40,771 nt of DNA, taken from the NCBI GenBank assembly GCA_041749075.1, contig JBGTBY010000037.1, positions 1 to 40,771 on the forward strand, written 5' to 3'. The DNA is from CAMTWZ01 sp041749075 (lineage in GTDB: Bacteria; Bacteroidota; Rhodothermia; Balneolales; HLUCCA01). Shown piece by piece: positions 33,466 to 40,771 of this stretch (its first letter is position 1; each line of letters opens with the position of its first letter). A program made the translations under genes and the position numbers. The notes beneath the pieces are model-generated. The model searched no databases. It was not told the origin of the DNA and saw only the letters and a list, made by a program, of their open reading frames with translations.

Positions 33466-35190
33466 ATGCAAGACTGGCTCACCTCCATTACCGACCTCGC
33501 CAACGGATACGGCGTCAATTTGTACATATTCGCCGGGATCTACATCGGTGGCGTACCCCTCTTTTGGCTGGGGATCGCCTGGATCGTCCGGAATCTGCGC
33601 AAGAAGATATCCCTCACACTTCCGGTCTTATTCACCGGCTTGATCACCATCAGCTCGTATTTATATGTGATCGCGGTCGGGAATGATGTCCCGGCCTGGG
33701 TGTATGTGGTGATCGGGGCCTTGATTGCGTATGGGATGGTCGCCTTGGCCATGAACATCCGATCCAAACGCAATGAGTTGTTCGAGTACGACATGATCGT
33801 GATTGGGGGTGGTTCTGCCGGACTCACCTCATCCGGCATCGCCGCATCGCTCGGTGCGAAAACCATCATGATTGAAGCGCATCGGTTGGGCGGAGATTGC
33901 ACCTGGACGGGGTGCGTGCCCAGCAAGGCGTTGTTGCATTTGTCGCAGCATAGAATAGGGGTCGACCAGCGTGTCGACCCGTACGAGAGAATGCGTCAAA
34001 TCAGAAACGACGTTTATCACGATGCCGATCGCCCTGAGATTTATGAGAAGATGGGGGTGGATGTGGCCTTCGGGAAAGCGTCTTTTATCGATAAGCATAC
34101 CGTGAAGATCGCATCCGAAGATGGTGAGCGGATCATCACAGGTAAAAAAGTCATTATCGCCACAGGCGCACGGGCGGCGGTTCCGCCCATTCCAGGCCTG
34201 GATTCGGTGCCGTTTCTCACGAACGAGAATTTGTTCGAGCTGACCGAAACGCCGCAACATCTGGTGATCATCGGTGCCGGACCCATCGGCATCGAAATGG
34301 CTCAAGCGTTTCGGAATCTGGGTGCCGAAGTCAGCGTGATCGATATGGCGCCACGTATCATGCCACGGGATCATGAAGCACTCACATCCCAACTGCAAAC
34401 GCATTTGGAAGGACAGGGGATCAAATTCTATCTGGGCGCGGGCATCGAAACGATTGGAGGATCGATTGACGTCCGATTGAAGGGCGGAACCATCGTTTCC
34501 GGCTCGCATCTGCTCATCGCGACGGGTCGCAGGCCCAATATCGAATCGTTGAATCTGGATGCGGCAGGAGTGACCTTTACGAAAAAAGGAATCACGATCG
34601 ATGCCTCGTGCCGGACCAACATCAAGCCTATTTTCGCGATAGGGGATGTGACCGGACAATTCGCCTTCACCCACATGAGCGAGCATACCGCGAAAGTGGC
34701 GGCGTTAACTGCCTTGCTGAAATTCCCGATGAAGACCACGCCGGAGCTGACGCCTTGGGTCACGTACACATCACCCGAACTGGCGCATGTGGGTGCGACA
34801 GAAGCCGAATTGAAGGAAAAAGGAGTGAGTTTTTTCACGTACCGCTTCCCGTATTCGAAAATTGATCGGGCGGTCACGGATGAAGCCACAATGGGCGAAA
34901 TCCGGATTTATGCGAAGAAACGCAATGGCAAAATCTATGGTGTGGATATCCTTGGTGAGCGTGCCGGCGACATGATCGGCTATTATGCGATGGCCATGAA
35001 AAACGGACTTTCGCTCCGCAACATCGCCGATACCATTTTCCCTTATCCGACTTATGGACTCGGCGCGCGACGGGCGGCGGATCAATGGTACATCCAAGCC
35101 CAGTCCCCATCCGCCATAAAGTGGGTTCAGAGGTTTTTTGGGTATCGCGGTCCATTGCCAAGGAAGCCCGGGGTGGATGAGGTGGTGTAA
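33466..35190 (+). CDS. Membrane-anchored pyridine nucleotide-disulfide oxidoreductase, MerA/Lpd-like
   Basis: The 574-residue protein has three N-terminal membrane helices (about 18-42, 52-70, 76-96), then a full flavoprotein domain. Visible are IGGGSAGL, the redox pair GGDCTWTGCVPSKAL, ATGARAAVPPIPG, the NAD-binding VIIGAGPIGIEMAQAFRNLG and AIGDVTG. At the C-terminus the usual 'HPT-SE' dimer-interface motif is YPTYGLGARR, so the standard catalytic His-Glu pair of lipoamide dehydrogenase or glutathione reductase is missing. This resembles mercuric-reductase-like proteins of unknown substrate. The membrane anchor suggests electron transfer to a membrane acceptor. A short AT-rich leader (33433-33465) precedes it. 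Confidence 0.85.
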   Translation: MQDWLTSITDLANGYGVNLYIFAGIYIGGVPLFWLGIAWIVRNLRKKISLTLPVLFTGLITISSYLYVIAVGNDVPAWVYVVIGALIAYGMVALAMNIRSKRNELFEYDMIVIGGGSAGLTSSGIAASLGAKTIMIEAHRLGGDCTWTGCVPSKALLHLSQHRIGVDQRVDPYERMRQIRNDVYHDADRPEIYEKMGVDVAFGKASFIDKHTVKIASEDGERIITGKKVIIATGARAAVPPIPGLDSVPFLTNENLFELTETPQHLVIIGAGPIGIEMAQAFRNLGAEVSVIDMAPRIMPRDHEALTSQLQTHLEGQGIKFYLGAGIETIGGSIDVRLKGGTIVSGSHLLIATGRRPNIESLNLDAAGVTFTKKGITIDASCRTNIKPIFAIGDVTGQFAFTHMSEHTAKVAALTALLKFPMKTTPELTPWVTYTSPELAHVGATEAELKEKGVSFFTYRFPYSKIDRAVTDEATMGEIRIYAKKRNGKIYGVDILGERAGDMIGYYAMAMKNGLSLRNIADTIFPYPTYGLGARRAADQWYIQAQSPSAIKWVQRFFGYRGPLPRKPGVDEVV

Positions 35191-35303
35191 CACAACACCT
35201 GTAGGGTAAGCCATACATGAATCGGCTGTAAACCCTTGAATTGCATTGTGGTATGTTTTTTGCGCGCAATGGTTTATCTCATTCATCAACCAAGGACCAA
35301 GCC

Positions 35304-37454
35304 ATGAAAACATTCCTATTTCTGCTGATCCTCAGCATTACCACTGCCGACTTGAGTGCTCAATACACAACCTATTCAGCACCTAGCGCCCCTCCAGCTG
35401 TCATGTCCATTCATGCGTCTGCGGATGGAATCATTGTTGTTGCGACAAATGGTATCGTGTTTATCGGGAGCACCGATGGTAGCCAATGGACTCGCCATGT
35501 GGTCCCGGCACCAGCAAATCATTCGATCTCAGCGGTCGCGAGATTCGGAGGGAAATGGGTCGTCTCGCATAGCGCATCAAACGGTCAGGGTGGTGTGATG
35601 ACGTCCACAGATGGCACGTCATGGGTCGCCACGAATACAGGGCTGGTTCCCTTTTTTATGACATTTTATAACGCCCCTAAGTTTTATGACGACACCAACC
35701 GCATCTTCGCATTTTACAACACGAATGGAGGATTGCAAGTCGCTCTTGCGGATATGTCGGGATGGGAGAACAGCCGAGATGGTTTGCCTGCCACTGTTCG
35801 AGTTACAGCCATGACACGCGCCGTCGATACCTTGTACATCGCCACCAATTCCGGCATCTACCGCTCACTCGACAATGGCTCGAATTGGTCGAAAGACGGG
35901 TTGACGAGTCCGACTGGCACCATCGGTGGAATGACCTACTCCAATGGTGTTCTTTTCGCAGGGCAGCAAACCCTAAGTAACGGACAATTGTTCAAAAGCG
36001 TGGATTTCGGGCGGACTTGGACGCAATCAATCAAACCATCCGGATTCACATCCGCACTCTACATGAGCACATTGCCGGATGGACGTATCGCTGTAACCGA
36101 TGCCTATGGTCATTCCCATATCACGGCAGATGCGGGCGCCACATGGTCACGTCTTTTTTATCCGTCGATTTCGCAAGCCGGAACTCAAACCCATGTCGTT
36201 TCAAGCAACGGTGCCCTTTTCATAGGCAGTCGAAAAGACGGGTTGGCACGAGGCTTCGATGGCGTTTATACATCCACGGACAATGCCGCAACATGGACCC
36301 AGATAAATGGGTTGGTTGGCACCAACTATCCTGCATCCTCCATTGCGCATTCCAGTGGCAGTTATTACGTCGGCACAACCAATGGGGTCTATTCCACTAC
36401 CGATTTCACATCATGGAACAAGATCGGAGACTTCAACGCATCCATCTCCGAAGTCGCATTCCGTGGATCCACATTGTATGCTGGAGTTGCTGGATTGGTA
36501 CAAGATCTTCGCTACACGACCGATAATGGGACGACTTGGGTTCCAGCGACAACTGGCATTGACGATGCACAGGTACGAATGATGTGGTCGGATGGAGCCA
36601 AAATCTATGTGGGGACCCCAAGCGGATTGTATTCACGTTCCAGCGAGTCCGATCCATGGTTTCATCACACTGCGGACATCGATCGTTTTGCATTGGGTAT
36701 GGTTCGGATCGGAGCCACGACGGTCCTCATCACAGACAGAGGGGTTTATGTCAGTGACGACGAATTGAATTGGACTCCAAGAAACACGGGTCTTCCACAT
36801 GACGCGCTGAATAATGCCTGGACGCCGAGTGATATTCTCACATACAATGGCAGTCTGGTGATCGTGTACGCCAACCAAGTCTATTTCAGCGACGATTTAG
36901 GATTGACCTGGGTGAGACGGGATGAAGGCATTCCAGCCCTATCCATTGATGCTCGCCTGGCTAGAAAGGGCAACACACTGTATCACAGTTATATCTCGGG
37001 TGGCACTGCCATTTATGCCTCAACCAATGCGGGGATGACTTGGACCGCCATGCCTGAAATCCCGATGCCCCGTTTCAGCGCAACCCTGGATCACAATGGC
37101 GTTTTCCATTTTGTGGGTCAGCAAATCGTGACCAGCGCCGGTGCCTCCGTTTCTGTGGAAAGAGGGAATGATGCGGACCTGTCAAAATCCATCGAATTGA
37201 TGGCGAATTATCCCAATCCGTTTAATCCGAGAACGGTGATCGGATTTCGTGTGGGGACGCAAGATCTTGCGTCCCTACGACTAACTGTGCATGATTTGCT
37301 GGGTCGTGAAGTCGCCGTACTCGTGAATGGCGTGATGCCAGCTGGCACGCATTCGGTGTCGTTCGATGCGTCGCGACTGAGCTCCGGTGTGTACCTCTAT
37401 CGACTCGAATCAGCCGGTGAGGTCCTCACAAGGAAGATGGTGTTATTGAAGTAA
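35304..37454 (+). CDS. Secreted T9SS-sorted beta-propeller protein, BNR/YCF48-like
   Basis: The 716-residue protein has a signal peptide (1-19, ending DLSAQ). Most of the mature part repeats blades such as 'STDGSQWTRHVV', 'SLDNGSNWSKDGL', 'STDNAATWTQINGL' and 'STNAGMTWTAMPE', which are Asp-box (BNR) repeats of sortilin/YCF48-like propellers. The last 85 residues are a type A T9SS sorting domain (NYPNPFNPRTVIGF ... LSSGVYLYRLESAGEVLTRKM). It should be moved across the outer membrane and anchored or released. I start it at ATG 35304 for the signal peptide. The 113-base leader has TATGTTTT (35252-35259) as a possible -7 box. Function and ligand are unknown. Confidence 0.85.
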   Translation: MKTFLFLLILSITTADLSAQYTTYSAPSAPPAVMSIHASADGIIVVATNGIVFIGSTDGSQWTRHVVPAPANHSISAVARFGGKWVVSHSASNGQGGVMTSTDGTSWVATNTGLVPFFMTFYNAPKFYDDTNRIFAFYNTNGGLQVALADMSGWENSRDGLPATVRVTAMTRAVDTLYIATNSGIYRSLDNGSNWSKDGLTSPTGTIGGMTYSNGVLFAGQQTLSNGQLFKSVDFGRTWTQSIKPSGFTSALYMSTLPDGRIAVTDAYGHSHITADAGATWSRLFYPSISQAGTQTHVVSSNGALFIGSRKDGLARGFDGVYTSTDNAATWTQINGLVGTNYPASSIAHSSGSYYVGTTNGVYSTTDFTSWNKIGDFNASISEVAFRGSTLYAGVAGLVQDLRYTTDNGTTWVPATTGIDDAQVRMMWSDGAKIYVGTPSGLYSRSSESDPWFHHTADIDRFALGMVRIGATTVLITDRGVYVSDDELNWTPRNTGLPHDALNNAWTPSDILTYNGSLVIVYANQVYFSDDLGLTWVRRDEGIPALSIDARLARKGNTLYHSYISGGTAIYASTNAGMTWTAMPEIPMPRFSATLDHNGVFHFVGQQIVTSAGASVSVERGNDADLSKSIELMANYPNPFNPRTVIGFRVGTQDLASLRLTVHDLLGREVAVLVNGVMPAGTHSVSFDASRLSSGVYLYRLESAGEVLTRKMVLLK

Positions 37455-37613
37455 CCGTCTCATCGTCTCGCCGATCACCGCTGGGCTTTCAACCACGGTG
37501 ATGCCGGCTTCTTTCAAAGCGGCTTGTTTGTCCTGCGCGGTGCCCTTTCCTCCGGAAATGATGGCACCCGCATGACCCATGCGGCGTCCCGGAGGCGCGG
37601 TCACACCTGCGAT
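37443..37613 (-). pseudogene. sucD: sucD 3' fragment (succinyl-CoA ligase alpha subunit), copy 1
   Basis: Read on the minus strand from 37613, the sequence translates without a stop into IAGVTAPPG, GRRMGHAGAIISGGKGTAQ, ALKEAGITVVESPAVIGETM and RRLLQ, then TAA at 37445-37443. These are the last 56 or so codons of the succinyl-CoA ligase alpha subunit, including the family signature around the GHAGAIISGG segment. The remaining 230 residues are absent: the palindrome and lipoprotein gene start directly at its break. It overlaps the end of the T9SS gene by a few bases. It is a remnant, not a working gene. Confidence 0.88.
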
Positions 37614-37685
37614 GGCAGTAAATATTTGACATTTGAATATTATATGCCTTTATTCATGTGGTACACCCCACCCAAACCCCCGCTC
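37451..37685. repeat. Boundary module, copy 1
   Basis: This stretch recurs at 40544-40744. The first 79 bases match copy 2 with about one difference. The middle has diverged, with copy 2 shorter by 34 bases. The last 70 bases before the lipoprotein ATG match again. It contains the sucD fragment, the inverted repeat and the leader of a lipoprotein gene. The offset between copies is 3093 bases at the left side and 3059 at the ATG. Confidence 0.88.
37614..37648. promoter_or_regulatory. Inverted repeat, copy 1 (imperfect)
   Basis: Arms at 37614-37626 and 37636-37648 pair around a 9-base loop (TGACATTTG). Ten of 13 positions pair; the three mismatches are together in the middle of the stem. The second copy at 40673-40707 pairs perfectly. 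It contains TTGACA and an AT-rich stretch that could be part of the promoter for the lipoprotein gene 38 bases downstream. Confidence 0.65.
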
Positions 37686-38423
37686 ATGAATCCTTTTTTC
37701 ATTTCATATCACTTCTCGAAGGGTTCATTTTTCGTCCCAATACTGCTTGTCGGCTTTATGTGGATCGCAGGATGCGGGTTGGTGGGCAACGACGAGAAGA
37801 AGCTACGCGAAATGCTCCCGCCAGAAAAGGAACTCATCCCTCTTGCCGTAGGCAACTATTGGGTATATGAGCAATGGTTGAACGATCCTACTTTGTTAGA
37901 CACGGTTCGCACCGAGGTAATGGACGTGCAAGATATCATTGTAGAAGGCACCAAAATCCGCTCCTTTGGAACCCACAGGTTTCGATATGATGAACGCCCA
38001 AGAGCCGATGCTCTACTCTCACGAGCAGCCAATGGGCCGGATGGGTATTACTCGTTGGGGTTCGTCATCCCTTCGGGTTCGCTTTTAACCTTGAGCAAAG
38101 GACTTTTTTACAAATACCCAGCCATCGTCGGAGAGACATGGCAAACGACCACCGTGCTATTTCATAATCAAAGCGGAGAATTGAGCTTCGGGAACACCCG
38201 GACCATCGAACTTTTGGATACAACTAGGACTGTTGAAACCCCCGCCGGGGTGTTTGAAAATTGCCATGTGTATAGATTTAATGACTTCGGCACTACCTCT
38301 ACACTATTTCACCATGTTTACATAATACCCGAGGTAGGAATCGTTGGTCTGGATACCTATGGAGGTGAAGGATTGTATGGCCAACAACGCCTTCTTGAAT
38401 ATGATCTCGATGAAAAACCATAG
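37686..38423 (+). CDS. Lipoprotein of unknown function
   Basis: The 245-residue protein has a long N-terminal region and a lipobox cysteine at residue 30 (GFMWIAGC). After it, KELIPLAVGNYWVYEQWL is a pattern I have seen at the start of secreted proteins annotated as hypothetical in Bacteroidota. The rest is beta-rich with no recognised catalytic motif. The start ATG 37686 has a paralogous counterpart at 40745 with a near-identical leader, so this is a member of a repeated local family. A longer reading from 37524 would translate the sucD remnant and palindrome and is unlikely. Confidence 0.7.
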   Translation: MNPFFISYHFSKGSFFVPILLVGFMWIAGCGLVGNDEKKLREMLPPEKELIPLAVGNYWVYEQWLNDPTLLDTVRTEVMDVQDIIVEGTKIRSFGTHRFRYDERPRADALLSRAANGPDGYYSLGFVIPSGSLLTLSKGLFYKYPAIVGETWQTTTVLFHNQSGELSFGNTRTIELLDTTRTVETPAGVFENCHVYRFNDFGTTSTLFHHVYIIPEVGIVGLDTYGGEGLYGQQRLLEYDLDEKP

Positions 38424-38464
38424 CCCAATGGGTCTACGTCAACTGAAACAAAACGGAGAACATC

Positions 38465-40349
38465 ATGACAAGTAAGATAACGCCTTTTTTTTATAACTAT
38501 ATTCATCTTTCCCTTGCTGGCTATGGGGCAGCAGGATATGTTCCGGTACACGATGGAGCATGAGGCCGATCTTAGCTCCACCCACATTGAGCTGTTGGAA
38601 ATCCTTCGGCAGCAACCACAAGTTGTGAATACCTATTTGGTTTCAGTAACGGGTTTTTCCGATGCAGGAACTAGAGAATATTTTTCATTGAACCTTCCCG
38701 AGGAGAAAACGCTTACGATTCAACGAACATCTATATCGACGACAAAACTTAACCAGATTCGCTGGAATGGGAACACTGGCGAGGCAGCCTCGGAGGTCCG
38801 ATTGTTGGTAAGCGAAGAGGGTATAACGGGCATGATTCGCTCCAAAAATCACAATTATGATATCCATCCTTTCCGGGATACGGGATTCCATCTTTTGGTG
38901 GAAATTGATCCGTCGAAATTTGAACACGAATTACCACCGTTGACTCTAGAGGTTGAGCCCGAAAACCAGAAGAAAGCAATACATGGAATTGATCCTGTTC
39001 ATACTATGAGCAACCCTGAGATCCGTGTAATGGTGGTGTACACAACAAATGCAAAAAACAATCATTCAGGAAGTATCACGAATATGATCACCCTAGCCGA
39101 AGGGAATATGAGCGACGCTTTTACCACCAGCGGTGTGAATGCAGATATTACAGTGGTACATACTGCTGAGATTAGTTATAGCGAAAGTTCAGACGATGTA
39201 TTAAACCTTTGCAGATTGACTATGTCAGAAACACACGATCCTCGTTTATCTTCCGTAACAGATGATTGCGATTCCTATTCCGACGGTTCAATCGTTGGTT
39301 ATTTGGATCAAATACACGAATGGAGATATCAACACGATGCCCATTTAGTTGTTTTAATCACCGGATCAGGCGGAACAGGTCTTGGTTGGATGCCGGCATT
39401 AAACAATTACGCGTTTTCCATTGCCCGTTATGATGTTGCGGCTTCATTCAATACCATGGCTCACGAAATAGGACATAACCTCGGTGCTGCACATGACACC
39501 TCAAATGCTGGAACTCCGGTTTATGCTTATGGGCACGGATATAATTATGCTCCTTCTCAATGGAGTACAATTATGGCTTATCCACCATCGGGCTTCTCTC
39601 GAATAAACCGATTTTCAACACCCTTGAAAACCTTTGGAGGTGTCGCAACAGGAACAGCTCAATATGAGGACAATGCCCGTGCTATGAACAACAGAGTTAA
39701 TAGTGTGGCTAATTTTAGTCCACCAGCCCCACTACCATCCCCTCCCTCACTCTCTATCAATACTTCAGGGTTCAGCCCGGAATTGAATTGGGGCAGCGTG
39801 TCCGGTGCGACATCATACAAAGTGTACACCGGCACGGTGACGGGCGCTCCAGGGACGGTGAATTGCAACTCGGTGTCAAGTTTTTCCCTTCTGGATACCA
39901 CCACATCTACCTCTTATACCGATTACTCGGTTATTATTGATCCCTACGAGTCAATTTTTGTCTGCTATTATGTGACATCCGTGAATAGTACCGGGGAATC
40001 AAATCCATCCAACAAGGTAGGCACGCATGCCATGGCTCCGCTCAAAGAAATCGCGGACAGGCAGATACCAGATGACTATTCCCTCTTCCAAAACTACCCG
40101 AATCCGTTCAATCCCTCAACGACGTTCGCGTTCGGTCTGCCGGAAGAGGCTCATGTCAGTCTGAAGGTGTTCAACATGACTGGGCAATTGGTAGCAACCC
40201 TGATGTCCAACCCAATGAGCGCAGGATTACATGATATCAACTGGCAGGCGGACCGTTTACCGTCCGGTATCTACATATTGCAGATGCAAGCGGTCGGTGT
40301 CTCCGGCGAAACGCACCGGTTCATGCAGAAATTGACGCTCTTGAAATAG
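38465..40349 (+). CDS. T9SS-sorted metzincin protease with signal peptide split by a T8 frameshift
   Basis: The main frame (from about 38493) encodes roughly 610 residues: a propeptide-like region, a metalloprotease domain with HEIGHNLGAAHD and Met-turn STIMAYPP (reprolysin-like metzincin), a fibronectin type III-like domain, and a T9SS type A domain (NYPNPFNPSTTFAF ... MQKLTLLK). It should be exported and act outside the cell. The best start, ATG 38465, has GGAG at 38455-38458 but is in another frame. One fewer T in the T8 run at 38485-38492 would give a complete signal peptide running into PLLAMGQQ. Without it, translation could only begin at TTG 38514, with no signal peptide. Base composition looks more AT-rich than the neighbours. 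Confidence 0.82.
38485..38492 (+). other. T8 homopolymer at the frameshift in the protease signal peptide
   Basis: Eight T residues follow ATGACAAGTAAGATAACGCC. With eight the ATG 38465 frame hits a stop after about 30 codons; with seven it joins the protease frame. The run could be a phase-variable site, a place of transcriptional slippage or a sequencing or assembly error. Confidence 0.8.
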
Positions 40350-40544
40350 AAGCTTGATGCGGGATGCTTGATGCAGGAAGCTATAAGATAGAAGCTGCAA
40401 GCGGGAAGTGGGATGCCAGATGGTCCTGCCTCCCGCTTTTTGCATTTAACATCTTGCATTTAGCATTTAGCTTTAAGCATCCCGCATCCAGCATCCCGCA
40501 TCCAGCTTCCAGCTTCCAGCATCTCGCTTCTAACCTCAGCGCAG
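40349..40544. repeat. Long heptanucleotide repeat palindrome after the protease gene
   Basis: From 40349 the sequence is 27 consecutive 7-base units in one unbroken register. The left half is mainly GAWGCNN (for example GATGCGG at 40356, GAAGCTG at 40391). The right half is mainly NNGCWTC (CCGCATC at 40482 and 40496, CAGCTTC at 40503 and 40510). The halves are reverse complements in pattern, so a hairpin or cruciform of about 80 base pairs with mismatches can form around 40419-40432. It begins at the protease stop codon, and could end transcription. No gene is present in 40350-40744. Confidence 0.85.
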
Positions 40545-40672
40545 TAACCGTCTCATCGTCTCGCCGATCACCGCTGGGCTTTCAACCACGGTGATGCCGG
40601 CTTCTTTCAGAGCGGCTTGTGACTTTGGGGGCTTCCACGATCGCGTCCTTTACACGGCATGATGCGGCGTAA
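40536..40672 (-). pseudogene. sucD: sucD 3' fragment, copy 2, eroded
   Basis: On the minus strand, 40620-40536 translates as QAALKEAGITVVESPAVIG, ETMRRLLR and a TGA stop, nearly identical to copy 1. From 40621 to 40672 the sequence is diverged and shortened; GCATGATGCGGCGT at 40658-40671 still matches the segment encoding RRMGHAG in copy 1, with a deletion. The frame is not intact across this part. It is more decayed than copy 1. Confidence 0.8.
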
Positions 40673-40744
40673 GGCAGATAATATTTGACATTAGAATATT
40701 ATCTGCCTTTATTCATATGGAATACCCCAACCAAACCCCCTCTC
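40544..40744. repeat. Boundary module, copy 2
   Basis: This is the second copy of 37451-37685. The sucD part is eroded, while the palindrome and the leader up to the lipoprotein ATG are well kept. It lies directly after the heptamer palindrome. The copy runs on into a second lipoprotein gene that the window edge cuts. Confidence 0.88.
40673..40707. promoter_or_regulatory. Perfect 13-bp inverted repeat, copy 2
   Basis: GGCAGATAATATT (40673-40685) and AATATTATCTGCC (40695-40707) are exact reverse complements around the 9-base loop TGACATTAG. It lies 37 bases before the next lipoprotein ATG, and TTTATT follows the right arm. It could be an operator for a dimeric regulator, a hairpin in the leader, or a terminator for the upstream gene. 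The loop begins with the end of TTGACA, so promoter overlap is possible. Confidence 0.75.
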
Positions 40745-40771
40745 ATGAATCCTTTTTCCCCTTCATATCAC
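40745..40771 (+). CDS. Lipoprotein paralogue, start only
   Basis: ATG 40745 opens a frame reading MNPFSPSYH to the window end. This matches the first residues of the lipoprotein at 37686 (MNPFFISYH), with the same leader and spacing. Only nine codons are visible, so the assignment depends on the repeat. Confidence 0.6.

Noticed and set aside
35191..35303. Terminator hairpin between the flavoprotein and T9SS genes
   Set aside because: I found no stem of convincing length followed by a T run; only a weak possible -7 box is present.
37443..37613. Intact small gene on the minus strand
   Set aside because: It has no start codon or ribosome site at its 5' end and corresponds only to the C-terminal end of a roughly 290-residue enzyme.
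37524..37685. Upstream extension of the lipoprotein gene in the same frame
   Set aside because: It would translate the sucD remnant and palindrome and place a lipoprotein signal far inside the protein; ATG 37686 is repeated in the second copy.
40349..40544. CRISPR array or ordinary tandem repeat
   Set aside because: There is no constant repeat with unique spacers; units are 7 bases, degenerate, and reverse orientation in the second half.

Overview
Origin. The window looks like a chromosomal segment from the Bacteroidota/Chlorobiota side of the FCB group, most like an Ignavibacteria- or Kapabacteria-type genome. The reasons are two type IX secretion (T9SS) C-terminal domains with the YPNPFNP motif, a TonB-dependent receptor paired with a DUF4249 lipoprotein, a DUF4296 lipoprotein, a Bacteroidota-style succinate dehydrogenase with one membrane subunit, type III pantothenate kinase, few clear Shine-Dalgarno sites, and several TTG starts. 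This assignment rests on recalled family traits, not on a search.

Layout. 1-125 is the end of an IS256-like insertion sequence. 222-6286 is a tight operon with both enzymes of the agmatine-to-putrescine route (aguB, aguA) separated by a TonB receptor/DUF4249 pair. 6335-11920 holds gatB, a lipoprotein with a thioredoxin-like fold, tpiA, purD and a secreted beta-propeller-like protein. 11924-15212 is a compact cassette of a C39-like cysteine peptidase, an RLAN/RimK ATP-grasp ligase and a GCS2-type carboxylate-amine ligase, which probably makes an unknown peptide-like product. 15273-18689 is sdhCAB and 18699-20597 a RecQ helicase. 20584-24187 carries minus-strand genes (DUF4296, SDR, uridine kinase, N-acetylmuramoyl-L-alanine amidase) around plus-strand coaX. 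24267-29815 is a large P-loop ATPase with an MscS channel, followed by an ECF sigma factor, a probable anti-sigma factor and a secreted internally duplicated protein. 29876-35190 has a fructose-1,6-bisphosphatase homologue that appears to lack most metal ligands, a DUF4212/sodium-solute symporter pair, a DtxR/MntR-like regulator and a membrane-anchored disulfide-reductase-like flavoprotein.

The right end (35304-40771) is accessory in character. It has two T9SS cargo proteins, one of them a metzincin protease whose signal peptide is out of frame at a T8 run, and a repeated boundary module. That module is an eroded sucD 3' fragment, a palindrome and the start of a lipoprotein gene, and it occurs at about 37.45 kb and again at 40.54 kb.

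Structure outside genes. Three non-coding tracts (162-224, 29806-29878, 40349-40544) are built from degenerate 7-base units that stay in register. Two of them fold back into long imperfect hairpins, and two run into a TTG start codon. No tRNA, rRNA or CRISPR was recognised.
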